This document shows, piece by piece, positions 1 to 6,004 of a stretch of 10,956 nt of DNA. Below the pieces are notes generated by a model. The model was not told the origin of the DNA. It searched no databases and saw only the letters and a program-made list of their open reading frames with translations. Position 1 is the stretch's first letter. Each line of letters begins with the position of its first letter. The stretch is from JAVXAN01 sp036660495. Its GTDB lineage: Bacteria; Bacillota_I; Bacilli_A; RF39; UBA660. The position numbers were made by a program, and so were the translations under genes. The stretch spans positions 1 to 10,956 of the forward strand of contig JAVXAN010000028.1 of assembly GCA_036660495.1 (NCBI GenBank), in the 5' to 3' direction.

Positions 1-61
1 TAACATATTATTCAATAATAAATTTATTGTATATTAAAATTGACTATATATTTGTTATATT

Positions 62-88
62 AAAAAAAGTCTTTTATAAGACTTTTTT
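62..88 (-). terminator. Intrinsic terminator of the zinc-ribbon/SPFH cluster
   Basis: The hairpin has arms around AGTCTT/AAGACT extended by A/T pairs, a four-base loop, and is followed on the minus strand by a run of T. It lies just past the stop codon of the Yip1-like gene, so it closes the three-gene cluster. It is nearly symmetrical and could also stop plus-strand transcription. The core is almost identical to the terminator behind the tRNA-Pro gene (3314-3340). Confidence 0.85.
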
Positions 89-91
89 AAG

Positions 92-1018
92 TTAATAATT
101 AAGATTACTAACAGTATCTTTTAATATCCAATAAATTGTAAAAGCGATAGAAGATCCTATAATTGATAAACAAATTAAATTAAAATATATTTTTAAATCA
201 ACGTTTTTTAAAGCAATTTGCTTATTTACTAATTCAATTAGAATCAATAAGGAATATATACAACCAATAATCATTATTATTAATCCAAGTGGCTCATATA
301 TAAACATTATTAAAGATGATACTAGTAAATTTAAAATCATAAAAGGAACGATTGATACACAAGTTATTGATAAAAATTTTACGTATTTTACTGATTGTTT
401 TACAACTCTACTAGCAAGAAAATATAATCCACTTACTAAAAATAAAATAGTAGCACATATCAATAAATTTTTTCCTATTAAGTTTAAATAATTTAAATTC
501 TTTAAATTACTCCACACCCAGCTAACTGTTGTATCACCTGAAAAATCAATCGTTTTAACTATTACTGATGTTACCATTGAATTTATTAAGTTAAAAATCA
601 TCATACCTGTAGCAACAATTGCACTAATAATTAGTGCTGTTTTTGTATCGTTAAGATTTTCTTCCTCTTTTTCAAAAGTTTCAACTGGTTTTAAAATAAA
701 AGACCATATAAACTTAAAGAAATTAAAAGGCTTTTTAACACCATTACTAACTAAATTTTGACTAGTTACCTGATTAACCGGTTGCAACGTTTGATTGTTA
801 ACAACTGGGTTTGTCAAATTACTATTACTTAAAGACGAATTAATTGGCTGTGAGCCTTGATCATTTGGTCTAAAAGAAGGAGCGTTAGTTGAAATATCAT
901 TTTGAGAAAAAGATGGTACGGCTGGTGTTTGAACGTTTAAAGTACTAATTGGATTTCCACAAATAATACAAAACTTGGCACTATCATTATTATTAGTCCC
1001 ACATTTTGAACAAATCAT
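92..1018 (-). CDS. Zinc-ribbon, Yip1-like five-TM membrane protein
   Basis: The 308-residue product is probably an integral membrane protein with a cytoplasmic zinc ribbon; no enzymatic role can be assigned. The N-terminus carries CxxC-x10-CxxC (C3, C6, C17, C20). Residues 25-95 are a low-complexity N/S/Q/P linker. Five hydrophobic segments follow at about 126-152, 180-205, 215-241, 243-264 and 275-298. A basic/aromatic patch with a Pro-x-Glu-x-Phe element (about 100-117) precedes the first one, as in Yip1-type (PF04893) bacterial proteins. The ATG directly follows the TAA of the SPFH gene (TAAATG), and its GGAGG site lies inside the last codons of that gene, so translation is probably coupled. 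The Yip1 call comes from topology and general look, not a diagnostic motif; a generic zinc-ribbon membrane protein is the alternative. Confidence 0.8.
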   Translation of the reverse strand: MICSKCGTNNNDSAKFCIICGNPISTLNVQTPAVPSFSQNDISTNAPSFRPNDQGSQPINSSLSNSNLTNPVVNNQTLQPVNQVTSQNLVSNGVKKPFNFFKFIWSFILKPVETFEKEEENLNDTKTALIISAIVATGMMIFNLINSMVTSVIVKTIDFSGDTTVSWVWSNLKNLNYLNLIGKNLLICATILFLVSGLYFLASRVVKQSVKYVKFLSITCVSIVPFMILNLLVSSLIMFIYEPLGLIIMIIGCIYSLLILIELVNKQIALKNVDLKIYFNLICLSIIGSSIAFTIYWILKDTVSNLNY

Positions 1019-2194
1019 TTATTTAACCTCCATTGCCGTTCCACATTTTGAACAAAAATTACCATTTACTTCAGAACCACATTTTGAACATATAACTTTT
1101 TGAGTTTCAACAGTACTTGGTATTACTACTGCTTCTTGTACTTGTGGTGCTACTGGTTGTTGTTGATAAACTGGTTGTTGTGGTGCTACTGGTTGTTGTT
1201 GATAAACTGGTTGTTGTTGCCAAGGTCCTTGGGCAGATGCACCCATCATTCCCCCACTTGCCATATTCATCATACCAACACCCATAAATCCATTAGCAGC
1301 CCCATTTTGATTGTTAGCAGCATCTTGAACAGCTTGTGAATATCCTCCAACAAGTGCTCCTTGTTGCATAAATTGATTAGATCCAAGCTCGTAATTATCA
1401 ATCTTTTTAGCAGACTCTTCATCTAACGTTACTGATTCAACAATAAATCCTTGAAGTTTTATTCCTCTTTCCCTAATTGGCTGATCAAATACTCGCTCAT
1501 CCATAATTGCTTTAATTTCATCAGTATTACTTGGAAGTTCAAGTACTGGTACTTTATGATTACTATTTCCTAATTCGTTTAAAACGTTTTGGAATGAAGC
1601 AATAACTTCTGAACGCATTTGTTCATTTAATTCTTCTTTTGTAACCACTTCTTTTACTCCAGCAAATTGTCTCATTAGCATTGCTGGATCAATAATTTTA
1701 TACGTGTATTTGCCAAAACATTTAACACTTACACGCATTGGATTTAACCCACCAGTCATGTTATTTGGTATTGCATGTGACCAGTCTTGGAATGGAATTG
1801 GAGCTGGTGTCCCAAACTTATTATCTAATATTTCTTTTACGTTAAAATAAAATACTGCCTGTTCTTTTGCAGGTGATCCATTATACGCAAACCTTTGCCA
1901 CATTTCTTTAAATACGCCACCAAAACTACCTCCAAAAAACGAAGGTGAAGTTGATGCATTAAAATCATAAACACCTTCTTCTGCAGTTGCATCAATAATT
2001 GCTCCAGAATCATAAATAACAGCAACTTGTCCTGGTGCTACCATAATTCTACTTTTCTCTGATATTTGTCCTGATTGAGTGGATTTTTTTACCATTAAGG
2101 TATCCATTCCCATATCTTCACATTTAATTAAATCTTGCCATTGATCTCCTAATGTACTTCCTACTGCACCTATTGCAGCTTTAATTAATCCCAT
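1019..2194 (-). CDS. YdjI-type SPFH domain protein with C-terminal zinc ribbon
   Basis: The 391-residue product is a member of the SPFH family formerly labelled 'virion core protein', like B. subtilis YdjI. Such proteins assemble at the membrane as scaffolds. The region from about 15 to 265 has the expected layout: an early IMVAPGQVAVIYDSG strand pair, an EEGVYDF element, a PMRVSVKCFGKYTYKI segment and the alternating beta/alpha SPFH core. Then come a Gly/Met/Gln-rich linker (275-325), two exact copies of a 12-residue Q/P/V/Y unit (about 328-351) and a CxxC-x8-CxxC zinc ribbon (C369, C372, C381, C384). There is no TM segment, so membrane contact is probably peripheral or through partners. The ATG has an AAGGAG site at 2201-2210. 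The neighbours on both sides also carry zinc ribbons. Confidence 0.9.
   Translation of the reverse strand: MGLIKAAIGAVGSTLGDQWQDLIKCEDMGMDTLMVKKSTQSGQISEKSRIMVAPGQVAVIYDSGAIIDATAEEGVYDFNASTSPSFFGGSFGGVFKEMWQRFAYNGSPAKEQAVFYFNVKEILDNKFGTPAPIPFQDWSHAIPNNMTGGLNPMRVSVKCFGKYTYKIIDPAMLMRQFAGVKEVVTKEELNEQMRSEVIASFQNVLNELGNSNHKVPVLELPSNTDEIKAIMDERVFDQPIRERGIKLQGFIVESVTLDEESAKKIDNYELGSNQFMQQGALVGGYSQAVQDAANNQNGAANGFMGVGMMNMASGGMMGASAQGPWQQQPVYQQQPVAPQQPVYQQQPVAPQVQEAVVIPSTVETQKVICSKCGSEVNGNFCSKCGTAMEVK
1145..1216. repeat. Two perfect tandem copies of a 36-bp unit
   Basis: Positions 1145-1180 and 1181-1216 are identical, with partial similarity continuing beyond the second copy. The unit is 12 codons and encodes a Q/P/V/Y-rich stretch in the linker between SPFH core and zinc ribbon. 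Exact DNA identity suggests a recent duplication and a length that can vary between strains. Confidence 0.9.
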
Positions 2195-2214
2195 TTTTCT
2201 TTCTCCTTTTTATA

Positions 2215-2240
2215 TTAAACAGAAATTATTATCTGTTTAA
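2215..2240. other. Inverted repeat upstream of the SPFH gene
   Basis: Two 9-base arms (TTAAACAGA / TCTGTTTAA) flank an 8-base loop. The element sits between the Tim44-like gene and the SPFH gene, just ahead of the AAGGAG site. No T-run follows on the minus strand, so it is not a typical terminator. It could be an operator, or an mRNA hairpin separating the two cistrons. I see no convincing -35/-10 pair for the SPFH gene here. Confidence 0.5.
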
Positions 2241-2267
2241 ACCATTTTAATATAATAGCTATTTGTA

Positions 2268-3209
2268 TTAGTTAATTGAAGTTATGTTACTTAATACCCA
2301 GTCATGTTCCCCAGTTGTAATTACTGAACTACAATAACTACATTGCCCAGCTGAAGTAATTTCAGTTGGTGCTCCACAATTCGGACAATTTGTAGTTGAT
2401 TTATTACTAGTTCCAGGATTGGTTTTTACCCCAACTTTACGATTAAAAGTCATTAAGTATTTCATGTTCCAATCTTTATTTGGATCTCCTTCTAATACTT
2501 GTTTTGTTGTAGCATCAATTACATAATCGCGCATTACTGCATGTAATTCAACAATAATAACTTCCTTATCACCATCTTGTTTAAACTCTCTTAAAGAACA
2601 ATATTGAACAGCAATTTTTTCAATCATATTTATCTTATTATTATCAATATATTCTTGTAATTGAGTTGAATGCTGACTAAAGAGTTCATTACTTTCAAAA
2701 GGCCTAATTACTTTCCAGTTTCTAGAAGACCATGCTTGTTGAATTTTAATAAACACTTCTCTTGTCCAGCTTATAAACGCATCCTTAGAGAATGATGGAT
2801 CTATTTGTCTTACTTTTTCATCTACTTCAACCGTATTATCAACGTTACTTAATGAACCAGTTAATCCATTAACAGTATTATCGATGCCTCTTTGAACTTC
2901 ATTTATTTTTTCCTTTACACTACCTAGTTTACCTTTTTTCTTTAGCACAAAAAACAATATAATCATGCCTAATATAATAATAATTCCAGGTAATGGTCCA
3001 AACAAGTCAAATAACACATATACTATAAATCCTACCCATCCACTAGATGAAGACGAATCACCAGAATCTGAATCATATCTGTTATTATTCCCAACGTCTG
3101 CTAAAACGTTTGGATTAAAAAGACAGAAAGTTATAACAAAAATCAGTGATACAAACAAAGTAATTTGTAATGCTTTATTCCAATTAATTTGTTTAATTTT
3201 CTTTTTCAC
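2268..3209 (-). CDS. Secreted/membrane Tim44-like protein with zinc ribbon
   Basis: From the GTG at 3209 the product has 313 residues. Residues 1-37 look like a signal peptide or first anchor (lysine-rich start, hydrophobic 15-30, ending near VLA/D). An acidic/Ser-rich stretch (about 38-56), a TM segment (57-89) and KKKGK follow. Residues about 130-262 match the Tim44-like fold used by bacterial membrane proteins of this type. A C-terminal CPNC-x11-CSYC zinc ribbon (C275, C278, C290, C293) follows. A longer reading begins with ATG at 3236, but that codon lies inside the -10 box of the best promoter, while the GTG has a GGAGGG site 7 bases upstream, so I prefer GTG. Similar proteins occur beside YdjI-type SPFH genes. 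The biochemical role is unknown. Confidence 0.8.
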   Translation of the reverse strand: MKKKIKQINWNKALQITLFVSLIFVITFCLFNPNVLADVGNNNRYDSDSGDSSSSSGWVGFIVYVLFDLFGPLPGIIIILGMIILFFVLKKKGKLGSVKEKINEVQRGIDNTVNGLTGSLSNVDNTVEVDEKVRQIDPSFSKDAFISWTREVFIKIQQAWSSRNWKVIRPFESNELFSQHSTQLQEYIDNNKINMIEKIAVQYCSLREFKQDGDKEVIIVELHAVMRDYVIDATTKQVLEGDPNKDWNMKYLMTFNRKVGVKTNPGTSNKSTTNCPNCGAPTEITSAGQCSYCSSVITTGEHDWVLSNITSIN

Positions 3210-3231
3210 TATTTTCCCTCCTACTATAATT

Positions 3232-3260
3232 ATCATACTATTCTAAAACAAATTATTCAA
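3232..3260 (-). promoter_or_regulatory. Promoter of the Tim44-like/SPFH cluster
   Basis: TTGAAT (3260-3255), 17 bases, then TATGAT (3237-3232). It would start transcription only a few bases ahead of the GGAGGG site of the Tim44-like gene, giving a very short leader. Confidence 0.55.
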
Positions 3261-3313
3261 TAACTTTACTAATAATATATCTATATATGTTAAGTATTGT
3301 AAATTTATTTTAC

Positions 3314-3340
3314 AAAAAAAAGTCTTTTAAAAGACTTTTT
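3314..3340 (-). terminator. Terminator behind tRNA-Pro
   Basis: A near-perfect palindrome built on AAGTCTTTTAAAAGACTT, followed on the minus strand by eight T. It lies 10 bases past the CCA end of tRNA-Pro and insulates the tRNA pair from the next promoter. It could work in both directions. Confidence 0.85.
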
Positions 3341-3349
3341 ATTTTATAA

Positions 3350-3426
3350 TGGTCGGGAAGACAGGATTTGAACCTGCAACCTCTCGGTCCCAAACCGAAC
3401 GCACTACCAAGTTGTGCTACTTCCCG
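3350..3426 (-). tRNA. tRNA-Pro (anticodon UGG)
   Basis: The minus strand folds as a full cloverleaf. The 7-bp acceptor is CGGGAAG/CTTCCCG, with the C1-G72 pair typical of bacterial tRNA-Pro. The discriminator is A and CCA is encoded. The anticodon loop is TTTGGGA (UGG) and the T-arm contains GGTTCAAATCC. Length is 77. It is the second gene of a pair, 55 bases behind tRNA-Arg. Confidence 0.97.
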
Positions 3427-3481
3427 AAGCTAATTGATTATAACATAAAATAACATTAAAAATCAACATTAAATTTATAAG

Positions 3482-3558
<77 letters not shown>

Positions 3559-3580
3559 ACATGATCCTTGGATGAAAATA

Positions 3581-3609
3581 ATTATACCACTATATTTTAT
3601 GTTTTTCAA
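3581..3609 (-). promoter_or_regulatory. Promoter of the tRNA-Arg/tRNA-Pro pair
   Basis: TTGAAA (3609-3604), a 17-base spacer, then TATAAT (3586-3581) preceded by TG one base upstream (extended -10). It ends 22 bases before the 5' end of tRNA-Arg. Confidence 0.85.
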
Positions 3610-3660
3610 TACCATTTGATGCTTTTAACTTGCTTTTTTATTTTTTATAGATTTTTTTGA

Positions 3661-3870
3661 AACTTCACAATTATTGTGAAGTTAGTTTTATAATCAGTTA
3701 TATAACTCAAGCATTTTAAATGTCAAAGTGATATTTATAAAAATCCCTTTGACATTTAATAATGTATCGTATTTAACTCATTTTATTAAATTTTCATTAA
3801 AAAGCGTTTGAAAAAGTGTGGTTTCATTAAAAATCACACTTTTATAAACATTCATGCACTCAGTTGTGCA
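3661..3870. other. Gene-free stretch with four inverted repeats
   Basis: No gene is visible between the tRNA-Arg promoter and the small ORF ending at 3905. The stretch holds four separate stem-loops: a perfect 10-bp stem with 3-base loop (3661-3683, AACTTCACAA/TTGTGAAGTT); a 13-bp stem with 18-base loop (3716-3759); a 9-bp stem (3812-3843); and a short TGCAC/GTGCA hairpin (3855-3870). An 11-base direct repeat TTCATTAAAAA occurs at 3794 and 3823. It may be a structured RNA, a set of operator sites or mobile-element debris. Confidence 0.5.
3811..3843 (-). terminator. Possible terminator of the small ORF
   Basis: Stem AAAAGTGTG/CACACTTTT with a loop of about 14 bases. On the minus strand the second arm runs into a T5 tract. 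It is about 60 bases past the stop of the small ORF. The long loop and short T-run make it a moderate candidate. Confidence 0.4.
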
Positions 3871-3904
3871 CTTTACTTGGATTTTAGCCTTTTTATTTTT
3901 CTAA

Positions 3905-4195
3905 CTACATTTTTTTACTAGTTTCTTGTGATAATGAATTTGAAAGAGTCACCTCTTTAGATTCCAAATTTGATATTAGAACTTCTTTCATATCCTTATC
4001 GCCATAATTTACAACTAAATCTTTTTGTGAACATATTACCTTCATGGCAACTCTTCCCAATCCTTGCAACAATTCAACACTTCTTTGGTCCGTCGGATCT
4101 TGTTGTATTCCTTGGTATAAGTTTCCCATCATAGATTCTAGTTCTACATAAACCGTTGTCAAATCATCATACATTTTATCAAAATTATTATTCAT
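3905..4195 (-). CDS. Small hypothetical protein, 96 residues
   Basis: I do not recognise this family. The product is soluble, with no TM segment or signal peptide and a single Cys. It looks mostly helical: residues 1-30 and 35-60 are amphipathic, and the tail is Ser/Glu/Lys-rich. I chose the ATG at 4195 because a well-placed AGGTGGTG lies 6 bases upstream; a GTG at 4207 in the same frame falls on that site. It starts 27 bases past the end of the broken zinc-ribbon gene and was probably its downstream partner. It appears intact, with no internal stops, inside an otherwise decaying patch, so it may be functional or simply not yet damaged. Confidence 0.55.
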   Translation of the reverse strand: MNNNFDKMYDDLTTVYVELESMMGNLYQGIQQDPTDQRSVELLQGLGRVAMKVICSQKDLVVNYGDKDMKEVLISNLESKEVTLSNSLSQETSKKM

Positions 4196-4222
4196 TCTTA
4201 TCACCACCTACATATGTATTAT

Positions 4223-4523
4223 TCATAACAATAACCATACTGTACTTTCCTGTTTTTTATTAGAGTTTAAATTATTTGTGTTTTGTACTATTTCACCTGA
4301 ACCTTCATAGTCATTACTAGAAAAACGAAATTTTTCATTTGATCTATTTATTACAAATAAGCAAAAAAATATTAATAATAAAATACCACTACCCACAATA
4401 AACATCTTGTGAATTATTATTAAAATTATTATTCGGAGTATTGCCAACATAGTTTTTACACTTATTACAATACACTTCATTTTGTTCAATTAGATTTCCA
4501 CATTTTGAACAATGATTTATTAC
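4223..4523 (-). pseudogene. Broken zinc-ribbon, single-TM protein gene
   Basis: Two pieces in different frames add up to one familiar design. The first frame (4523 down to a TAG at 4389) reads a zinc ribbon with CSKCG ... CNKC and an Asn-rich linker. The second frame, open from 4489 to the TGA at 4223, supplies a TM segment starting at KMFIVGSGILLLIFFCLF and a polar N/S/E/K tail. Joining them needs a one-base shift near 4390-4410. The expected start codon is also lost: a strong AGGAAGGAG (4531-4539) sits 7 bases before GTA, where GTG or ATG is expected. A short protein from the second frame alone, beginning at ATG 4489, is an alternative but has no ribosome site. Confidence 0.6.
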
Positions 4524-4546
4524 TTCTTCACTCCTTCCTATTATCA

Positions 4547-4555
4547 ATTATATCA
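4547..4555 (-). promoter_or_regulatory. Extended -10 ahead of the broken zinc-ribbon gene
   Basis: TGATATAAT on the minus strand, a short distance before the AGGAAGGAG site. No clear -35 is visible, as is common for extended -10 promoters. It suggests the broken gene may still be transcribed, feeding the small ORF at 3905-4195. Confidence 0.45.
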
Positions 4556-4620
4556 TATCTTGCTCGTAATTATAGCACCAAAATAATGTTTTTAATTTTA
4601 ATAGTCCAGTAAAGCAAGTA

Positions 4621-4791
4621 ATGATAATCATGAATTTTAGTGGATTATATTTATTAAGAGAAAATGTCAACTTATTATAAAAAGAAATTAGTGAAATATT
4701 TAGAATAAATAAACGAACTTATTTTTTTTGAGAAACAAGAGCTTACATTAAATATCTAAATACAATATGTAACTACTATAATATAAGTATT
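4621..4791 (+). pseudogene. Relic of an XRE-type helix-turn-helix regulator
   Basis: One plus-strand frame reads MNFSGLYLLRENVNLL, a TAA (4678-4680), KEISEIFRINKRTYFF, a TGA (4729-4731), ETRAYI and KYLNTICNYYNISI. The order is that of Cro/C1-type DNA-binding domains in low-GC Bacillota: helix 1 with LRE, an LKEIAEIL-like helix 2, a recognition helix ending in S/T-Y-x-x-W-E, then L-x-x-I-C-N-Y-F-N-V-S-x-D-Y. The TGA falls exactly where the family has Trp, so it is probably TGG changed by one base. A few residues after ETRAYI appear deleted, and the usual DYLLGL end is not seen. The upstream start is uncertain (ATG 4621 or 4630). Recognition is from family memory only, so confidence is moderate. 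Confidence 0.5.
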
Positions 4792-4905
4792 ATAAGAAAA
4801 CAGGTTTTGAGTACTGCAAAATTACTACTTTACTTATTAATAAATAATAACAAATCATCTACCACATAGCGAAATGAAACCTTTTTATTTATAAAAAATT
4901 ATCCA
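4792..4905. other. Featureless AT-rich spacer
   Basis: Between the regulator relic and the tRNA-Phe terminator I see no gene, promoter or convincing RNA. An imperfect palindrome TTTTGAGTACTGCAAAA (4805-4821) is the only structure noted. Confidence 0.4.
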
Positions 4906-4934
4906 TAAAAAAAGCTGATGAAATATCAGCTTTT
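4906..4934 (-). terminator. Terminator behind tRNA-Phe
   Basis: A 10-bp stem AAAAGCTGAT/ATCAGCTTTT with a 5-base loop, followed on the minus strand by a T-run. It begins 11 bases past the CCA end of tRNA-Phe and closes the Asp-Phe pair. Confidence 0.9.
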
Positions 4935-4945
4935 ATATTTTAAGA

Positions 4946-5021
4946 TGGTGGCTCCAGGCAGAATCGAACTGCCGACACAGGGATTTTCAGTCCCTTGCTC
5001 TACCGACTGAGCTACAGAGCC
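4946..5021 (-). tRNA. tRNA-Phe (anticodon GAA)
   Basis: Minus-strand cloverleaf of 76 bases. The acceptor is GGCTCTG paired with TGGAGCC (two G-T pairs at the inner end), with discriminator A and encoded CCA. The anticodon loop is CTGAAAA, so GAA. The T-arm contains AGTTCGATTCT. It follows tRNA-Asp by 7 bases. Confidence 0.97.
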
Positions 5022-5028
5022 AAAAAAA

Positions 5029-5105
5029 TGGCGGTTCCGACGGGATTTGAACCCGCGATCTTCTGCGTGACAGGCAGACGTGTTAAACCACTACACTACG
5101 GAACC
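5029..5105 (-). tRNA. tRNA-Asp (anticodon GTC)
   Basis: Minus-strand cloverleaf of 77 bases with a perfect acceptor GGTTCCG/CGGAACC, discriminator G as expected for tRNA-Asp, and encoded CCA. The anticodon loop is CTGTCAC, so GTC. It is the first gene of the Asp-Phe pair. Confidence 0.97.
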
Positions 5106-5118
5106 ACAAAGCTATTTA

Positions 5119-5148
5119 AGTATACTAAAAAAAAGCACTTATTGTCAA
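5119..5148 (-). promoter_or_regulatory. Promoter of the tRNA-Asp/tRNA-Phe pair
   Basis: Consensus -35 TTGACA (5148-5143), an 18-base spacer containing a T8 run, then TATACT (5124-5119). It ends 13 bases before the 5' end of tRNA-Asp. It overlaps the probable terminator of the preceding DUF368 gene. Confidence 0.85.
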
Positions 5149-5160
5149 GCCTTGAAAGTG
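5127..5160 (-). terminator. Probable terminator of the DUF368 gene, overlapping the tRNA promoter
   Basis: On the minus strand CACTT pairs with AAGTG, and inside it TCAA pairs with TTGA, with a CAAT bulge on one side. One C and eight T follow. The stem is modest but the T-run is long, and it sits 17 bases behind the DUF368 stop codon. The TTGACA of the tRNA promoter is part of the second arm. Confidence 0.5.
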
Positions 5161-5176
5161 GGTTTTTAATATTTTC

Positions 5177-6004
5177 TTATTTATAAGATGATTTATATGA
5201 TAAAAAGAAAGAAAACATAAGAATAATAACACTTATTATCATTTTCTTATTAAACATAAATACTGGGTTTATAGCGGGAATAGATCCTATAATAAAACCT
5301 ATTATAGCACTATAAGTAGACCTGAACTTGTTTTTTAATAAATAATTAGTTACTTTTAATAGTACTATAACTCCGAAAAAAAGGCCTAAAACAAATGGTA
5401 TAATTGAAAGTGCTTCTAAAAGAGTAATACTAAAAGGATGCGCAACAATGTTTAAAATGTATTCATATAGGCCAATTATTATTAGTAAAAACGATCCGCT
5501 TATTCCTGGGATTATTTTTCCAATTGAGTATATTATTCCCGATGTAAACATTTTAATATTGCATATAAAATCATTATTTATATTCTTACTAAAATCAATG
5601 CTTATTATATACGTTGTAACATACCATAAAAAAACAGACATAATAAGAGCTAGAAAAAAATAAAAAAAGCTTATGCTTTTACCCGTTTTTTCCCTTATTT
5701 CCTTAATTAAAAACGGGATTCCACCTAAAATCAATCCAATAAACGCATACTTTGTTTCAACTTGATGGTTATCAAATAAAAATATTATTATTTTCCCAAA
5801 CCATATTGCTCCTAATGTTATTCCAATTCCTAGTGGAAATAAAAACAAAGCGTTTTTCTTAAAATCTTTTATTAAACTATTTAAAGCATTTACTCCTTTA
5901 TCATAAACATCTAAAATAACTGCCAAAACAGCTCCACTAACACCTGGAATAATCATTCCAGCACCAATTACTATTCCAATTAATATCAAACTAAAAAAAG
6001 ACAT
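5177..6004 (-). CDS. DUF368 family membrane protein (PopT-type polyprenyl-phosphate carrier)
   Basis: The 275-residue product is an integral membrane protein with about eight hydrophobic segments. It has the two signature half-repeats of DUF368: IIPGVSGAVLA (19-29) and IIPGISGSFLL (164-174), each within or next to a membrane segment, consistent with an internally duplicated fold. DUF368 proteins (PopT) were shown to help return undecaprenyl phosphate across the membrane for reuse in cell-wall and surface-polymer synthesis; that this one does so is inference. Length fits the family. The ATG has an AGGTGAT site, but site and start lie inside a hairpin (5993-6035). It follows the DUF3048 gene by 37 bases. 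I leave the gene symbol blank because family membership, not orthology, is what I can see. Confidence 0.88.
   Translation of the reverse strand: MSFFSLILIGIVIGAGMIIPGVSGAVLAVILDVYDKGVNALNSLIKDFKKNALFLFPLGIGITLGAIWFGKIIIFLFDNHQVETKYAFIGLILGGIPFLIKEIREKTGKSISFFYFFLALIMSVFLWYVTTYIISIDFSKNINNDFICNIKMFTSGIIYSIGKIIPGISGSFLLIIIGLYEYILNIVAHPFSITLLEALSIIPFVLGLFFGVIVLLKVTNYLLKNKFRSTYSAIIGFIIGSIPAINPVFMFNKKMIISVIILMFSFFLSYKSSYK

Noticed and set aside
1100..1339. Plus-strand ORF opposite the SPFH gene
   Set aside because: Its Trp/Leu-rich repeats come from the antisense of the Q/P-rich repeat; no ribosome site, and the minus-strand gene is clear.
4801..4825. Sequence GTTTTGAGTACTGCAAAAT resembling the start of a type II CRISPR repeat
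   Set aside because: Single copy, no regularly spaced repeats, no cas genes or tracrRNA-like partner in the window.
4830..4890. Minus-strand peptide FRYVVDDLLLF resembling a reverse transcriptase YxDD motif
   Set aside because: A short run in a frame full of stops with an extra residue in the motif; no other RT blocks nearby, and chance is likely in such AT-rich DNA.
4995..5186. Plus-strand 63-codon ORF over the tRNA genes
   Set aside because: It is antisense to tRNA-Asp/tRNA-Phe; the VPTGFEPA-type peptide is the well-known artefact of translating tRNA genes backwards.
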